From contig DVKJ01000024.1 of the NCBI GenBank assembly GCA_018716065.1, positions 1 through 38,585 on the forward strand: 38,585 bases of DNA, read 5' to 3'. The stretch is from Candidatus Pelethosoma merdigallinarum (GTDB taxonomy: Bacteria > Bacillota_I > Bacilli_A > RF39 > UBA660). Below the pieces are notes generated by a model. That model searched no databases, was not told the DNA's origin, and saw nothing but the letters and a program-made list of their open reading frames with translations. Positions 16,181 to 26,316 of this stretch are shown in pieces (within the stretch, counting starts at the first letter, position 1; every line of letters starts with the position of its first letter). A program made the position numbers and the translations under genes.

Positions 16181-16489
16181 ATGTCTAAAACTAAAGTTCG
16201 TATCAAATTAAAAGCGTATGATCATAAGAATTTAGATGCTGCTTGTGCAAAAATTGTGGAAGTTGTAAAACGTTCTGGTGGAGAAGTAAGTGGACCAATT
16301 CCACTACCAACAGATGTAGAAAAGATTACAATCTTAAGAGCAGTTCACAAAGATAAAGATTCACGTGAACAATTTGAAAGAAGAACACACAAACGTTTAA
16401 TTGATATCAACAATCCAAGTAAGGAAACAATCGAAGCGTTAACTCGTTTAGATATTCCAAGTGGAGTTGACATTAATATCAAATTATAA
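16181..16489 (+). CDS. rpsJ: 30S ribosomal protein S10
   Basis: This 102-aa protein has the S10/NusE pattern [21 protein letters not shown], and the C-terminal [16 protein letters not shown]...[13 protein letters not shown]. It sits in the head of the 30S subunit and, as NusE, joins NusB in transcription antitermination. It is the first gene of the long S10-spc-alpha run. GGGAGG provides a strong start. Confidence 0.98.
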   Translation: MSKTKVRIKLKAYDHKNLDAACAKIVEVVKRSGGEVSGPIPLPTDVEKITILRAVHKDKDSREQFERRTHKRLIDINNPSKETIEALTRLDIPSGVDINIKL

Positions 16490-16508
16490 TTATTAGGAGG
16501 ATGAAACA

Positions 16509-17258
16509 ATGAAAGGAATCTTAGGTCGAAAAATTGGAATGACTCAAGTATTTACGAAGTCTGGAAAGCTAATTCCTGTTACTGTTGTTGAAGTAGAGCC
16601 TAATGTGGTTACGCAAATTAAAACAGTAGAAAATGATGGATATGATGCGATCCAACTTGGTTTTGATACGAAGAAAGAAAAGAATTCAACAAAAGCTAAC
16701 ATTGGTCATGCCAAAAAAGCAGAAACTGCACCTAAGCGCTTCTATAAAGAAATCAGAGGCGTAAATGTTAGCGATTACACTTTAGGTCAAGAACTTACAG
16801 TTGAATTATTCAATGAAGGTGAAGTTGTTGACGTTACAGGAACTACTAAAGGTAAAGGGTTCCAAGGTGTTATTAAACGCCATAATCAAAGTAGAGGACC
16901 TATGGGACATGGTTCACAATATCACAGAGGACCTGGTTCTATGGGAACAATGAGACCAATGCGTGTTTTCAAAGGTAAAAAATTACCAGGACACATGGGT
17001 GGACTTACTGTTACGATTCAAAATCTTGAAATTGTGGCAGTAGATAAAGAAAACAATGTATTATTAGTAAAAGGAAATGTACCTGGAGCTAACAAATCAT
17101 TAGTTATTATTAAAACAGCTGTTAAAAACCCAAATAAAGTAAACGAAAGAGAAGAATTAATTTCTTACGTTACAGAGCCTGAAGTAAAAGAAGAAGTAGA
17201 AACTACTGAAGTTACCGAAAACACAGAGGATACTGCCTCTACGGAAGAAAACGAGTAG
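16509..17258 (+). CDS. rplC: 50S ribosomal protein L3 with acidic C-terminal extension
   Basis: The L3 core is complete: the start [13 protein letters not shown], then [26 protein letters not shown] (in two parts here, [10 protein letters not shown] and [18 protein letters not shown]) and the KLPGHMGG loop. At 249 aa it is about 40 residues longer than the usual 205-210. The extra C-terminal tail is rich in Glu, Thr and Val repeats such as [12 protein letters not shown]. The tail is encoded without any frameshift before the rplD ribosome site. L3 initiates assembly of the 50S subunit near the peptidyl-transferase centre. Confidence 0.97.
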   Translation: MKGILGRKIGMTQVFTKSGKLIPVTVVEVEPNVVTQIKTVENDGYDAIQLGFDTKKEKNSTKANIGHAKKAETAPKRFYKEIRGVNVSDYTLGQELTVELFNEGEVVDVTGTTKGKGFQGVIKRHNQSRGPMGHGSQYHRGPGSMGTMRPMRVFKGKKLPGHMGGLTVTIQNLEIVAVDKENNVLLVKGNVPGANKSLVIIKTAVKNPNKVNEREELISYVTEPEVKEEVETTEVTENTEDTASTEENE

Positions 17259-17270
17259 GAGGAATCTGAA

Positions 17271-17897
17271 ATGGGTAAATATACAGAATTAAATATTAAA
17301 GGCGAAAAAGTAAAAGATATTACTTTAAACGATAACGTTTGGGGAATTGAACCAAATAATGCTGTTTTATATGATGCCATTGTCTTATCAAGAGCTTCTT
17401 TAAGACAAGGAACTCATGCAACAAAAACACGTAGTGAAGTAAGCGGTGGAGGAAGAAAACCTTGGAAACAAAAAGGAACGGGTAATGCTCGTCAAGGAAG
17501 TATTCGTGCACCACACTGGGTTGGTGGTGGAGTTGTATTCGGACCAACACCAGAAAAGAATTATACGAAGAAAATGAATCGTAAAGAACGCCGTTTAGCG
17601 TTAAAATCTGCTTTAGCTTATAAAGCACAAGAAAAAGAACTTATCGTTGTCGATAGTTTAACATTAGAAACACCTAAAACAAAAGAAATGTTAAATGTTT
17701 TAGAAAGTTTAAAAGCAAATAGAAAAACATTAGTAGTTGTAGATGAATTAACAGATAATTTAATCTTAGCTACACGTAATTTAGAAAACGTTGTTTTAAT
17801 TGATGCGGATGAAATTAATACATTAGATGTCGTTTCTGCAGATAATATGATTATTACAGAAGCAGCAGTTAAACGTATAGAGGAGGTGCTTATTTAA
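17271..17897 (+). CDS. rplD: 50S ribosomal protein L4
   Basis: This 208-aa protein has the L4 landmarks: [20 protein letters not shown], the extended tunnel loop [18 protein letters not shown] followed by [16 protein letters not shown], and LNRKERR-like [14 protein letters not shown]. It lines the peptide exit tunnel and is the autogenous regulator of the S10 operon in E. coli. It starts 12 bases after rplC and its stop overlaps the start of rplW by one base. Confidence 0.98.
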   Translation: MGKYTELNIKGEKVKDITLNDNVWGIEPNNAVLYDAIVLSRASLRQGTHATKTRSEVSGGGRKPWKQKGTGNARQGSIRAPHWVGGGVVFGPTPEKNYTKKMNRKERRLALKSALAYKAQEKELIVVDSLTLETPKTKEMLNVLESLKANRKTLVVVDELTDNLILATRNLENVVLIDADEINTLDVVSADNMIITEAAVKRIEEVLI

Positions 17898-18181
17898 TGA
17901 TGAGTAATTATAGAGATATTATTAAAGCACCAATCATTACTGAAAAGAGTGCTGATTTAGCACAAAATCATAACACTTATACATTTAGTGTGGATGTAAA
18001 TGCTAATAAAACTCAAATTAAACAAGCAATTGAGAAAATTTTCAACGTAAAAGTATTAAATGTTAATACTGTAAACGTAAAACCAAAAACCAGAAGAGTT
18101 GGTCGTTACGAAGGTAAGACTAACCGTGTTAAAAAAGCAATCGTTAAATTAGATGAGGGAAGTTCAATCGAACTTAACTAA
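17897..18181 (+). CDS. rplW: 50S ribosomal protein L23
   Basis: This 94-aa protein shows the L23 start ([13 protein letters not shown]) and the segment [20 protein letters not shown] plus [17 protein letters not shown]23 lies at the tunnel exit and docks trigger factor and SRP. AGGAGGTG lies at 17881-17888, inside the end of rplD; the ATG at 17897 (spacing 8) is preferred to the next ATG at 17900. Confidence 0.97.
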   Translation: MMSNYRDIIKAPIITEKSADLAQNHNTYTFSVDVNANKTQIKQAIEKIFNVKVLNVNTVNVKPKTRRVGRYEGKTNRVKKAIVKLDEGSSIELN

Positions 18182-18196
18182 AAAGGAGGATAAATC

Positions 18197-19027
18197 ATGG
18201 CAATTAAAATATATAAGCCAATGACCAATGGACAACGTGGTAAATCAACATTAAAGAATGAAGAAATTACTACGAATAAACCAGAGAAGTCATTATTAGT
18301 TACTTTAACCAAAACTGGTGGTCGTAATAATCAAGGTGTGACTACTGCTAGACATATTGGTGGTGGACATAAGAGAAAATACCGTATCATTGATTTCCGT
18401 CGTAACAAAGATGGTATCGTTGGTACTGTAACTTCTATTGAATATGATCCTAACCGTAGTGCTAACATTGCTTTAATAACTTACACAGATGGAGAAAAAA
18501 GATATATTATCGCTCCAAAAGGATTAAAAGTAGGAATGAAAATTGAAAGTGGAGCTCAAGCTGACATCAAAGTTGGTAACTGCTTACCACTAGAAAATAT
18601 TCCTGAAGGTACATTAGTTCACAATGTTGAATTAAAACCAGGTAAGGGAGCTCAAATGGCTCGTTCGGCTGGTTCTAGTGTACAAATCTTAGGTCGTGAA
18701 GGTAAATATGTATTACTTCGTTTAATGAGCGGAGAAGTTCGCAAAGTATTAGGAACTTGTCGTGCTACGATTGGTGAAGTAGGAAATGAAGATCACGAAT
18801 TAGTAAGTTTAGGTACCGCTGGTCGTAAAAGACACATGGGTATTCGTCCAACAGTGCGTGGTTCTGTTATGAACCCTAATGATCACCCACATGGTGGTGG
18901 TGAAGGTCGTGCGCCAATTGGTCGTAAAGGACCTATGACTCCATGGGGAAAACCTGCATTGGGTAAAAAGACTCGTAAAAATAAAAAAGCTTCAAACAAG
19001 TTAATTGTTCGTCGTCGTAAAAAATAA
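18197..19027 (+). CDS. rplB: 50S ribosomal protein L2
   Basis: This 276-aa protein matches L2 over its length: [22 protein letters not shown], the SH3-like region with [14 protein letters not shown], and the essential C-terminal [17 protein letters not shown]-type loop with the peptidyl-transferase histidine. L2 is needed for subunit joining. AAAGGAGG precedes the ATG. Confidence 0.98.
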   Translation: MAIKIYKPMTNGQRGKSTLKNEEITTNKPEKSLLVTLTKTGGRNNQGVTTARHIGGGHKRKYRIIDFRRNKDGIVGTVTSIEYDPNRSANIALITYTDGEKRYIIAPKGLKVGMKIESGAQADIKVGNCLPLENIPEGTLVHNVELKPGKGAQMARSAGSSVQILGREGKYVLLRLMSGEVRKVLGTCRATIGEVGNEDHELVSLGTAGRKRHMGIRPTVRGSVMNPNDHPHGGGEGRAPIGRKGPMTPWGKPALGKKTRKNKKASNKLIVRRRKK

Positions 19028-19043
19028 GGAAAGGATGATTTAA

Positions 19044-19304
19044 ATGGCTAGAAGTTTAAAAAAAGGACCTTTTGTTGATGCTCATTTAATGAAAAAAGTA
19101 GAAGCACTCAACGAAAGTGGAAAAAGAGAAGTAATTAAAACATGGTCACGCCGTTCCACAATTTTCCCAAATTTTGTTGGGCATACATTTGCTGTTCACA
19201 ACGGTAAAGAATTTATTCCAGTTTATGTTACCGAAGATATGGTTGGACATAAATTAGGAGAATTTGCTCTAACTCGTAAATTTGGTGGACATGGCGGACA
19301 ATAA
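19044..19304 (+). CDS. rpsS: 30S ribosomal protein S19
   Basis: The 86-aa sequence begins [19 protein letters not shown] and contains [22 protein letters not shown] and [17 protein letters not shown], all S19 signatures. S19 pairs with S13 in the 30S head. It is slightly shorter at the C-terminus than the usual 91-93 residues. AAAGGATG serves as ribosome site. Confidence 0.97.
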   Translation: MARSLKKGPFVDAHLMKKVEALNESGKREVIKTWSRRSTIFPNFVGHTFAVHNGKEFIPVYVTEDMVGHKLGEFALTRKFGGHGGQ

Positions 19305-19341
19305 TAGTCTTAAAGTATAAAAAGCTGGAAGGAGGACTAAA

Positions 19342-19677
19342 ATGGAAGCTAAAGCAATTGCTAAGGGTGTTAGACTAGCACCTCGTAAAGCTCGTTTAGT
19401 GATAGATTTAGTACGTGGTAAAAACGTAAGTGAAGCGGCTATGATCTTAGATAACATGAATCGTGATGCTTCACGTGCTATTAAAAAAGTATTAACAAGT
19501 GCGGTTGCCAATGCAACAAATAACTTAGAATTAAAAGAAGAAAACTTATATGTTAAAGAAGCATTTGTTAACGAAGGAAGAACATTAAAAAGAATGAAAG
19601 CTGGACCACGTGGTCATGTGAGTCCAATTAAAAAAAGAACAAGTCATATTACGATCGTCGTAAGTGAGAGAAATTAA
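19342..19677 (+). CDS. rplV: 50S ribosomal protein L22
   Basis: The 111-aa protein has the L22 start [21 protein letters not shown] and the tunnel beta-hairpin [26 protein letters not shown] (given here in parts: [25 protein letters not shown]). L22 reaches into the exit tunnel beside L4. The gap of 37 bases from rpsS is longer than most in this operon; GGAGG lies just before the ATG. Confidence 0.97.
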   Translation: MEAKAIAKGVRLAPRKARLVIDLVRGKNVSEAAMILDNMNRDASRAIKKVLTSAVANATNNLELKEENLYVKEAFVNEGRTLKRMKAGPRGHVSPIKKRTSHITIVVSERN

Positions 19678-19693
19678 GCAAAGGAGGTAAACG

Positions 19694-20371
19694 ATGGGTC
19701 AGAAAGTTAGTCCAGTGGGACTTAGAATTGGAATCAATAAAACTTGGGAATCTAACTGGTATGCTGGTAAAGATTTCGCAAAATTCTTAAATAATGATAT
19801 TAAAATTCGTAAATACTTATCAAAAAAATTAAAAGACGCATCTGTTTCAAGTGTTCTTATTGAACGTACCGCTAAAAAGACTGATGTTATTATCAATACT
19901 GCTAAACCTGGTGTTGTTATCGGTCATGGTGGAGAAGAAATTGAAAAATTAAAGAAAGAATTAGAAAAATTAGTTAAAGAAAATATTCAAATTTCTATTA
20001 TGGAAATTAAAAATCCTAATTTAGATGCTGCGCTTGTTGCGGAAGACATCGCTCATCAAATTGAAAATCGTGTATCATTCCGTGTAGCTCAAAAACGTGC
20101 TATTCGTAATACGATGAAAGCTGGAGCTAAAGGAATTAAAACTGCTGTTTCAGGACGTTTAGGTGGTGCTGATATGGCAAGAACGGAAGGTTATACAGAA
20201 GGAAATCTTCCACTTCATACCTTACGTGCAGATATTGACTATGCACATAAAGAAGCTGATACTACTTATGGTAAGATCGGTGTAAAAGTATGGATTTATA
20301 AAGGAGAAATCCTTGCCTCAAAAAACAATAAAGGAGGTAACGAAAATGGCAGTCATTCCAAAAAGAACTAA
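19694..20371 (+). CDS. rpsC: 30S ribosomal protein S3
   Basis: This 225-aa protein begins [15 protein letters not shown], carries the KH domain with [17 protein letters not shown], and the C-terminal half with [14 protein letters not shown] and [13 protein letters not shown]3 forms the mRNA entry site and has helicase function there. The last 26 bases overlap rplP, so the final residues ([11 protein letters not shown]) are encoded in the rplP ribosome-site and start region. Confidence 0.98.
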   Translation: MGQKVSPVGLRIGINKTWESNWYAGKDFAKFLNNDIKIRKYLSKKLKDASVSSVLIERTAKKTDVIINTAKPGVVIGHGGEEIEKLKKELEKLVKENIQISIMEIKNPNLDAALVAEDIAHQIENRVSFRVAQKRAIRNTMKAGAKGIKTAVSGRLGGADMARTEGYTEGNLPLHTLRADIDYAHKEADTTYGKIGVKVWIYKGEILASKNNKGGNENGSHSKKN

Positions 20372-20777
20372 ATATCGTAGACCACATCGTCTAAGATATG
20401 ATGGTGTTGCAAAAGGAAATACAGAACTACATTTCGGTAGCTATGGATTAATGGCTATGGAAGGTGCTTGGATTACCCAACAACAAATCGAAGCTGCCCG
20501 TGTTGCTATGACACGTTACATGAAACGTGGTGGTAAAGTATGGATTAATATTTTCCCTCACCTTTCATTAACGAAAATACCTCTAGAAACTCGTATGGGT
20601 AAAGGTAAAGGTCAACCAGAAGTATGGGTTGCTGTAGTTAAAAAAGGAAAAATTATGTTTGAAATTGATGGAGTTAGTGAAGAAGTAGCTCGTGAAGCAT
20701 TACGTTTAGCTATGCACAAACTTCCAATTAAATGTAAATTCGTAAAAAAAGAAAGTGGTGAAGCTAACAATGACTAA
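20346..20777 (+). CDS. rplP: 50S ribosomal protein L16
   Basis: The 143-aa protein shows [49 protein letters not shown] and the [22 protein letters not shown] block (in parts) of L16. L16 organises the A-site tRNA region of the 50S subunit. The ATG at 20346 follows AAAGGAGG (20331-20338) inside rpsC; a longer open frame from 20313 has no support. Confidence 0.97.
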   Translation: MAVIPKRTKYRRPHRLRYDGVAKGNTELHFGSYGLMAMEGAWITQQQIEAARVAMTRYMKRGGKVWINIFPHLSLTKIPLETRMGKGKGQPEVWVAVVKKGKIMFEIDGVSEEVAREALRLAMHKLPIKCKFVKKESGEANND

Positions 20778-20967
20778 TAGTGAAATTAGAGAATTAACGA
20801 ACGAAGAAATCGTTAAAAAAATCGAAGAATATAAAGAAGAACTATTTAACTTACGTTTTAGCCAAGCTACTGGAAATCTTGAAAAACCTTCAAGAATCAA
20901 AGAATTAAGAAAGCTAGTCGCACGTATGAAGACCATTCTTCGTGAACGTGAACTAGACAGAGACTAA
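20770..20967 (+). CDS. rpmC: 50S ribosomal protein L29
   Basis: A 65-aa helical-hairpin protein with [20 protein letters not shown] and [20 protein letters not shown] (L29 signature). It lies at the tunnel exit next to L23. It starts 8 bases inside rplP (TGGTGAA as ribosome site), so translation is probably coupled. Confidence 0.96.
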   Translation: MTNSEIRELTNEEIVKKIEEYKEELFNLRFSQATGNLEKPSRIKELRKLVARMKTILRERELDRD

Positions 20968-20978
20968 TGGAGGTACTT

Positions 20979-21239
20979 ATGGAAAAGAAAAAAGTAAAAG
21001 GATTAATTGGAACAGTTGTAAGTGACGCGAATGATAAAACAATTAATGTTTTAGTTGAAACTTACGAAAAAGATCCAATTTATGGTAAACGTGTTAAAAA
21101 GTCTAAAAAATATATGGCACATGATGAGAAAAATGTTGCTAGCAAAGGTGACAAAGTGCTTATCGTTGAAACAAGACCAATTTCTAAAACAAAACATTTC
21201 CGTTTAGTTGAAGTCGTTGAAAAAGCAGTTATTCGTTAA
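20979..21239 (+). CDS. rpsQ: 30S ribosomal protein S17
   Basis: This 86-aa OB-fold protein has [35 protein letters not shown] and the S17 signature [20 protein letters not shown]. It is a primary 16S rRNA binder. The ATG at 20979 follows GGAGGT; an in-frame ATG at 20967 lies before the site. Confidence 0.97.
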   Translation: MEKKKVKGLIGTVVSDANDKTINVLVETYEKDPIYGKRVKKSKKYMAHDEKNVASKGDKVLIVETRPISKTKHFRLVEVVEKAVIR

Positions 21240-21263
21240 TAACTAGAAATAGGAGGGATTAAT

Positions 21264-21629
21264 ATGGTACAACAAGAAACTCGTTTAAAAGTTGCAGATA
21301 ACTCTGGTGCACGTGAAGTTAGTGTTATTCGTGTATTAGGTGGAAGCAAAGTAAAGACGGGAAACATTGGTGATGTTGTTGTTGCTACAGTTAAAAAAGC
21401 AACTCCTAACGGTACAATCGGACGTAAAAAAGTAGTAAAAGCTGTAATCGTTAGAAGTAAATCCGGTCTTAGACGAGAAGATGGGTCTTATATTAAGTTT
21501 GATGATAATGCTTGTGTTATTATTAAAGATGATAAGAGTCCAGTCGGAACTCGTGTATTTGGACCAGTCGCACGTGAATTACGTGATGGATATATGAAGA
21601 TTATTTCACTAGCTAACGAAGTGTTATAA
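21264..21629 (+). CDS. rplN: 50S ribosomal protein L14
   Basis: The 121-aa protein has [18 protein letters not shown], the L14 signature [35 protein letters not shown] and the end [19 protein letters not shown]14 lies at the subunit interface and binds the silencing factor RsfS in other bacteria. AGGAGGG is the ribosome site. Confidence 0.98.
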   Translation: MVQQETRLKVADNSGAREVSVIRVLGGSKVKTGNIGDVVVATVKKATPNGTIGRKKVVKAVIVRSKSGLRREDGSYIKFDDNACVIIKDDKSPVGTRVFGPVARELRDGYMKIISLANEVL

Positions 21630-21647
21630 TCCTAAGGAGGAAAGACA

Positions 21648-21956
21648 ATGAACTTAAAAGTTGGAGATCATGTTGTCGTTATTGCTGGTAAAGATAAAGG
21701 AAAAGACGGAAAAATCATTAAAACTTTAAAAAACGATAACAAAGTCGTTGTTGAAGGAATTAATATGATCAAGAAGCATGTAAAACCAAATGGTGGAAAT
21801 GCTGGAAGTATTGTAGAGATGGAAGCGCCTATTCATGCTTCTAACGTAATGATTGTCGATCCTAAAACAAAGAAAAGAACCAGAATAGGACACAGTGTAA
21901 ATAAAGATGGAAAGAAAGTTAGAGTTACAAAAAAATCTAATTCTAAACTTGACTAA
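21648..21956 (+). CDS. rplX: 50S ribosomal protein L24
   Basis: The 102-aa protein has the KOW motif at the start ([20 protein letters not shown]), then [12 protein letters not shown] and [21 protein letters not shown]24 is an assembly initiator for 50S subunits. The 3' end runs up to the rplE leader. Confidence 0.97.
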   Translation: MNLKVGDHVVVIAGKDKGKDGKIIKTLKNDNKVVVEGINMIKKHVKPNGGNAGSIVEMEAPIHASNVMIVDPKTKKRTRIGHSVNKDGKKVRVTKKSNSKLD

Positions 21957-21976
21957 TGAAGAAGGAGGATTTTAAT

Positions 21977-22516
21977 ATGAACCGCCTAAAAGAAAAATAT
22001 GTAAATGAGGTCGTACCTAGTTTAAGAGAAAAATATAATTATGCTAGTTTAATGCAAGTACCTAAGTTAGATAAAATCGTAATTAACATGGGTGTTGGTG
22101 AAGCTGCTCATAACAGTAAAATGTTAGATGCTGCTGTTGCTGACTTAACTTTAATTAGTGGTCAAAAACCAGTCGTTACAAGAGCAAAAAAAGCCATCGC
22201 TGGATTCAAATTACGTGAAGGACAACCTATTGGTTGTAAAGTAACGTTACGTGGAGAAAATATGTATAACTTCTTAGATAAATTAATTAGTATTACATTA
22301 CCTCGTGTACGTGACTTCCGTGGAATTTCACACAAATCATTTGATGGTCGTGGAAACTATACTTTAGGTTTAACAGAGCAATTAATTTTCTCAGAAATAG
22401 AATATGATAATGTTGTAAAAGTACGTGGAATGGACATTGTGTTTGTTACAACTGCAAACTCTAATGATGAAGCGTATGATCTTTTAAAAGGTCTAGGTAT
22501 GCCTTTTAAAAACTAG
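21977..22516 (+). CDS. rplE: 50S ribosomal protein L5
   Basis: The 179-aa protein shows L5 features: [20 protein letters not shown], the signature [36 protein letters not shown] and [20 protein letters not shown]. It binds 5S rRNA. The ATG at 21977 follows GAAGGAGG (21961-21968), itself just past the rplX stop; the ATG at 21956 precedes the site. Confidence 0.98.
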   Translation: MNRLKEKYVNEVVPSLREKYNYASLMQVPKLDKIVINMGVGEAAHNSKMLDAAVADLTLISGQKPVVTRAKKAIAGFKLREGQPIGCKVTLRGENMYNFLDKLISITLPRVRDFRGISHKSFDGRGNYTLGLTEQLIFSEIEYDNVVKVRGMDIVFVTTANSNDEAYDLLKGLGMPFKN

Positions 22517-22528
22517 GAGGAAAAAATA

Positions 22529-22714
22529 ATGGCTAAAACAAGTATGAAAGTAAAACAAAGTCGTCCACAAAAATTTAAAGTACGTGAATATACACGTTGT
22601 AATCGTTGTGGAAGACCACATGCTGTTCTTAAGAAATATGGATTATGCCGTATTTGTTTCAGAGAATTAGCTTACAAAGGACAAATACCAGGGGTTAAAA
22701 AATCTAGCTGGTAA
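22529..22714 (+). CDS. rpsZ: 30S ribosomal protein S14, zinc type
   Basis: This 61-aa short S14 carries four zinc-ligand cysteines in [10 protein letters not shown] and [16 protein letters not shown]. Its length and cysteines place it in the C+ (type Z) class of Firmicutes, as opposed to the longer zinc-free form induced under zinc starvation. GGAGG precedes the ATG. Confidence 0.97.
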   Translation: MAKTSMKVKQSRPQKFKVREYTRCNRCGRPHAVLKKYGLCRICFRELAYKGQIPGVKKSSW

Positions 22715-22730
22715 TTGAAGGGAGGATATT

Positions 22731-23144
22731 ATGGGAAAAAGAAAAGGATTTGCTACGGATCCAATCGCAGATATGCTTACACGTATTCGTAATGCTAATC
22801 AAATGCGATATAGTGAAGTAGAAGTACCCGCTTCAAATATCAAAATTGAAATGGCTAAAATCTTAAAAAATGAAGGTTATATAGCTGATTATAAAGTTTC
22901 AAAAGAAGATGCTCAAGGAACGATTCTTTTGACATTAAAATATGGAGATAAAAAAGAACGTGTAATTACTGGATTAAAAAGAATTTCTAAACCAGGATTA
23001 CGTGTTTATGCAGACGCTGATAATATGCCTAGCGTATTAAATGGTTTAGGTATTGCGATTGTTTCTACATCAAAAGGTGTAATGACAAGTCGTGATGCTA
23101 AAAAACAACGTTTAGGTGGAGAAGTATTAGCATACATTTGGTAG
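22731..23144 (+). CDS. rpsH: 30S ribosomal protein S8
   Basis: A 137-aa protein with [18 protein letters not shown] at the start and the S8 signature near [20 protein letters not shown], ending [10 protein letters not shown]8 is a primary binder of the central domain of 16S rRNA and represses the spc operon in E. coli. It begins with a few extra residues (GKRKGFA) before the conserved start. Confidence 0.97.
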   Translation: MGKRKGFATDPIADMLTRIRNANQMRYSEVEVPASNIKIEMAKILKNEGYIADYKVSKEDAQGTILLTLKYGDKKERVITGLKRISKPGLRVYADADNMPSVLNGLGIAIVSTSKGVMTSRDAKKQRLGGEVLAYIW

Positions 23145-23163
23145 AAAGATTAGGAGGATAATT

Positions 23164-23694
23164 ATGAGTCGTATTGGAAATAGAAAAATTTCTATACCTG
23201 AAAACGTTACCGTTACAGTAAATGATAATAACGTTGTAGTTAAAGGTCCTAAAGGTGAACTTTCTACGAAATTAACTAAAGGAATTAGTGTAGAAGTTGA
23301 AAATAATGAAATTGTTGTTAAACGTGACAATGATTCATTTAAAACAATGCACGGAACTACAAATGCTAATATCAACAATATGATTACTGGTGTAACAACA
23401 GGATTTGAAAAGAAATTAGAAGCTGTTGGTGTAGGATATCGTTTCCAAGTAAAAGGGAATACCGTTGTCGTAAATGCTGGATATTCTCATCCTGTGGAAA
23501 TGATCGTTCCAGAAGGAATTACCGTAGAAGCACCAAGTAACACAGAATTATTTATCAGAGGAATCGATAAATGTCTTGTTGGAGAATTTGCTGCAAATAT
23601 CCGTAAAATAAGACAACCTGAACCTTATAAAGGAAAAGGAATTCGTTACTCTGGAGAACACATTATTCGTAAAGAAGGAAAGAAAGCAGCTTAA
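23164..23694 (+). CDS. rplF: 50S ribosomal protein L6
   Basis: The 176-aa two-domain protein has SRIGNRKISIPENVTV, VKGPKGELS, GVGYRFQVKGNTVVVNAGYS and the L6 signature PEPYKGKGIRYSGEHIIRKE near the C-terminus. It lies by the sarcin-ricin loop where translation factors bind. AGGAGG precedes the ATG. Confidence 0.98.
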   Translation: MSRIGNRKISIPENVTVTVNDNNVVVKGPKGELSTKLTKGISVEVENNEIVVKRDNDSFKTMHGTTNANINNMITGVTTGFEKKLEAVGVGYRFQVKGNTVVVNAGYSHPVEMIVPEGITVEAPSNTELFIRGIDKCLVGEFAANIRKIRQPEPYKGKGIRYSGEHIIRKEGKKAA

Positions 23695-23717
23695 AATAAG
23701 TAAAGGAGCGAATTACT

Positions 23718-24080
23718 ATGATAAAAAACGTATCTCGTAATGAAAAACGTATGGCTAGACACGCACGTGTTCGTAAAACAGTCTCTGGTACTTCAGAAGT
23801 TCCAAGATTAAACGTGTTTAGATCAAATAAAAATATCTTTGCTCAAATTATCGATGATGAAAAAGGTGTTACATTAGTAAGTGCTTCATCAATTGATAAA
23901 GAATTAAACCTTAAAAATGGTGGTAACGTAGAAGCTGCTGCTAAAGTAGGGGAATTAATTGCAAAAAGAGCAAAAAAAGCAAAAATTTCAAAAGTAACTT
24001 TCGATAGAGGTGGTTACTTATACCATGGACGTGTAGAAGCACTTGCAAATGCTGCACGTGAAAATGGATTAGAATTCTAA
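23718..24080 (+). CDS. rplR: 50S ribosomal protein L18
   Basis: The 120-aa protein shows [40 protein letters not shown] and the end [20 protein letters not shown] plus ENGLEF of L18. It binds 5S rRNA with L5. AAAGGAG precedes the ATG. Confidence 0.98.
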   Translation: MIKNVSRNEKRMARHARVRKTVSGTSEVPRLNVFRSNKNIFAQIIDDEKGVTLVSASSIDKELNLKNGGNVEAAAKVGELIAKRAKKAKISKVTFDRGGYLYHGRVEALANAARENGLEF

Positions 24081-24093
24081 TAGGAGGGTAAAT

Positions 24094-24597
24094 ATGGAAA
24101 GAAGAAGAAGAGAACCACGCCCAAAACAATATGAAGAAGAAGTTATTAATATTGGTCGTGTTACCAAAGTAACCAAAGGTGGTCGTCATTTCCGTTTCTC
24201 TGTTACCGTAGCTGTCGGAAACCGTAAAGGTAAAGTTGGACTAGGTACTGGTAAAGCAAATGAAATTCCAGATGCAATGAAAAAAGCAGTACAAGCTGCT
24301 ACTAAGAACGTTGTAGAAGTATCTGTTGTAGACGGTACTATCCCACATGAAGCAATTGGTGTAAGAGGAGCTGCTAAAGTACTTTTAAAACCTGCTTCAA
24401 AAGGTACAGGAGTAAAAGCTGGAGGACCTGTTCGTTCAGTATTAGAGCTTGCTGGAGTTACTGATATCTTATCAAAATCACTTGGATCAAATACAAAAAT
24501 TAATATGGCATATGCAACCTTAGAAGCATTAAAATCTCAAAGAACCGTAGAGCACATTGCTAAACTACGTGGGAAGAAAGTAGAGGAGATTATCTAA
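24094..24597 (+). CDS. rpsE: 30S ribosomal protein S5
   Basis: This 167-aa protein has the S5 signature [20 protein letters not shown] with [20 protein letters not shown], followed by [19 protein letters not shown]. It takes part in decoding fidelity and mRNA unwinding. Its TAA overlaps the ATG of rplO (TAATG), so the place usually occupied by rpmD (L30) is absent. Confidence 0.98.
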   Translation: MERRRREPRPKQYEEEVINIGRVTKVTKGGRHFRFSVTVAVGNRKGKVGLGTGKANEIPDAMKKAVQAATKNVVEVSVVDGTIPHEAIGVRGAAKVLLKPASKGTGVKAGGPVRSVLELAGVTDILSKSLGSNTKINMAYATLEALKSQRTVEHIAKLRGKKVEEII

Positions 24598-25040
24598 TGA
24601 AATTACATTCATTACAACCAGCTCCAGGTGCTACTACCACTCGTAAAAGAGTTGGACGTGGAGTTGGATCAGGTTTAGGTAAAACAAGTGGTCGTGGACA
24701 AAAAGGACAAAATTCACGTAGTGGTGGAGGAGTTCGTCCAGGATTTGAAGGTGGTCAATCACCATTATTCCGTCGTTTACCAAAACGTGGATTCTCTAAT
24801 GCTCGTTTTAAAACAACATATGCGGTGATTAATTTAAGTGATTTAGATAAATTTGAAGATGGTGCAACAGTTACACCTGAACTATTAAAAGAAATGGGAT
24901 TAATTAAACAAAGTTTAGATGGAATTAAAGTTTTAGGAAACGGAACTTTAACAAAAAAATTAAATGTAAAAGCACACAAATTTTCAAGTGTTGCAAAAGA
25001 ACAAATAGAAAAACTAGGTGGAAAAGCAGAGGTGATTTAA
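24597..25040 (+). CDS. rplO: 50S ribosomal protein L15
   Basis: The 147-aa protein has the Gly/Arg-rich N-terminus ([19 protein letters not shown]) and [20 protein letters not shown] of L15, and the C-terminal signature around [20 protein letters not shown]. It begins at the last base of rpsE; its ribosome site GAGGAG lies inside rpsE. It stops 1 base before secY. Confidence 0.98.
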   Translation: MKLHSLQPAPGATTTRKRVGRGVGSGLGKTSGRGQKGQNSRSGGGVRPGFEGGQSPLFRRLPKRGFSNARFKTTYAVINLSDLDKFEDGATVTPELLKEMGLIKQSLDGIKVLGNGTLTKKLNVKAHKFSSVAKEQIEKLGGKAEVI

Positions 25041-25041
25041 A

Positions 25042-26316
25042 ATGTTTGCCACATTGAAGCAAATATTTAAGCCCCAAAATAAGGACTTACGAAAAAGAAT
25101 CTTATTTACCTTAGTATGCTTATTCATCTTTAAGTTAGGTACTACAATTATCGTTCCTGGAATTGATAAAGAATCTTTAGGAACTGATAATCTAGGATTT
25201 TTGGAATTAATTAACGTTATGGGTGGAGGTGCGATGGAGAGATTTTCAATCTTCTCATTAGGTGTTATGCCTTACATCAGTGCTTCTATTATTGTACAAT
25301 TATTACAAATGGATATTATTCCATACTTTTCTGAATTATCAAAACAAGGACAAGTAGGACGTAATAAATTAAATATTATTACAAGATATTTAGGTATTTT
25401 CTTAGCCTTTATTCAAGGTTGTATGTATGCCTTCGCATTTGTACAAACAGATAATAGCTTAGTATTACTTGAATATGCGGCTGTATTAACCGCAGGAACG
25501 GCTTTCTTGTTATGGATTGGAGATCAAATTACCCAAAAAGGAATTGGTAACGGAATCTCTTTAATCATCATGGCTGGTATTATTATGACCATCCCTACGA
25601 TGTTTGCGGAAGTATGGAGTTCAGTCGTAACCATTGGTACGGCACAAGAAACCAGTTTAGGAATTGTAACATTCATTGCCTTTGTACTTGTTTATATCGC
25701 TATTTTATTAGGAGTTGTTTTTGAAGAAACATCTGAACGTCGTATTCCAATTCAATATGCGAATAAATCCACAAGTGCTTATGGCGCAACTCATAACTAT
25801 ATTCCATTTAAATTAAATAGTGCAGGAGTTATGCCTGTAATCTTCGCATCTGCTTTAATTTCGATTCCAGGAATTATCGCTGGTGTGATTAAAAATGATG
25901 GATTCCAATTATTCGTAAGTAAATACTTATCATTTAATTCAGGGACAGGTTTTGCATTGTATATTCTATTTATAATTTTATTCGCATATTTCTATACATT
26001 CTTACAAGTAAAACCAAAAGAACTTTCAGAAAATTTGCAAAAAAATGGTGGTTATATTCCTGGCGTTCGTCCTGGAGAAGAGACAGTAAAGTATATCTCT
26101 ACTGTTCTTAAAAGAATTACCATTGTTGGTGCAGTCTTCTTAAGCGTAATCGCAGGACTTCCAATTGTCTTTGGATGGTTCTCAAATCTTCCTACAAGTG
26201 TAAGTATTGGTGGTACTGGAGTCATCATCATTGTTGGTGTAGCTCTAGAAACATATAAACAACTAGAAAGTCAATTAGTGACTCGCAGTTACACTAAGGG
26301 AAGAAGAAGATACTAA
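25042..26316 (+). CDS. secY: Protein translocase subunit SecY
   Basis: This 424-aa membrane protein shows ten hydrophobic segments and the SecY signatures: the plug-proximal LGVMPYISASIIVQLLQM, GIGNGISLIIMAGI, the cytoplasmic loop with ERRIPIQYANK, and SAGVMPVIFASAL. A KPKELSENLQKNGGYIPGVR loop precedes the last helices. It forms the SecYEG channel used by exported proteins, including the surface protein at 9.7 kb. It shares base 26316 with adk. Confidence 0.98.
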   Translation: MFATLKQIFKPQNKDLRKRILFTLVCLFIFKLGTTIIVPGIDKESLGTDNLGFLELINVMGGGAMERFSIFSLGVMPYISASIIVQLLQMDIIPYFSELSKQGQVGRNKLNIITRYLGIFLAFIQGCMYAFAFVQTDNSLVLLEYAAVLTAGTAFLLWIGDQITQKGIGNGISLIIMAGIIMTIPTMFAEVWSSVVTIGTAQETSLGIVTFIAFVLVYIAILLGVVFEETSERRIPIQYANKSTSAYGATHNYIPFKLNSAGVMPVIFASALISIPGIIAGVIKNDGFQLFVSKYLSFNSGTGFALYILFIILFAYFYTFLQVKPKELSENLQKNGGYIPGVRPGEETVKYISTVLKRITIVGAVFLSVIAGLPIVFGWFSNLPTSVSIGGTGVIIIVGVALETYKQLESQLVTRSYTKGRRRY

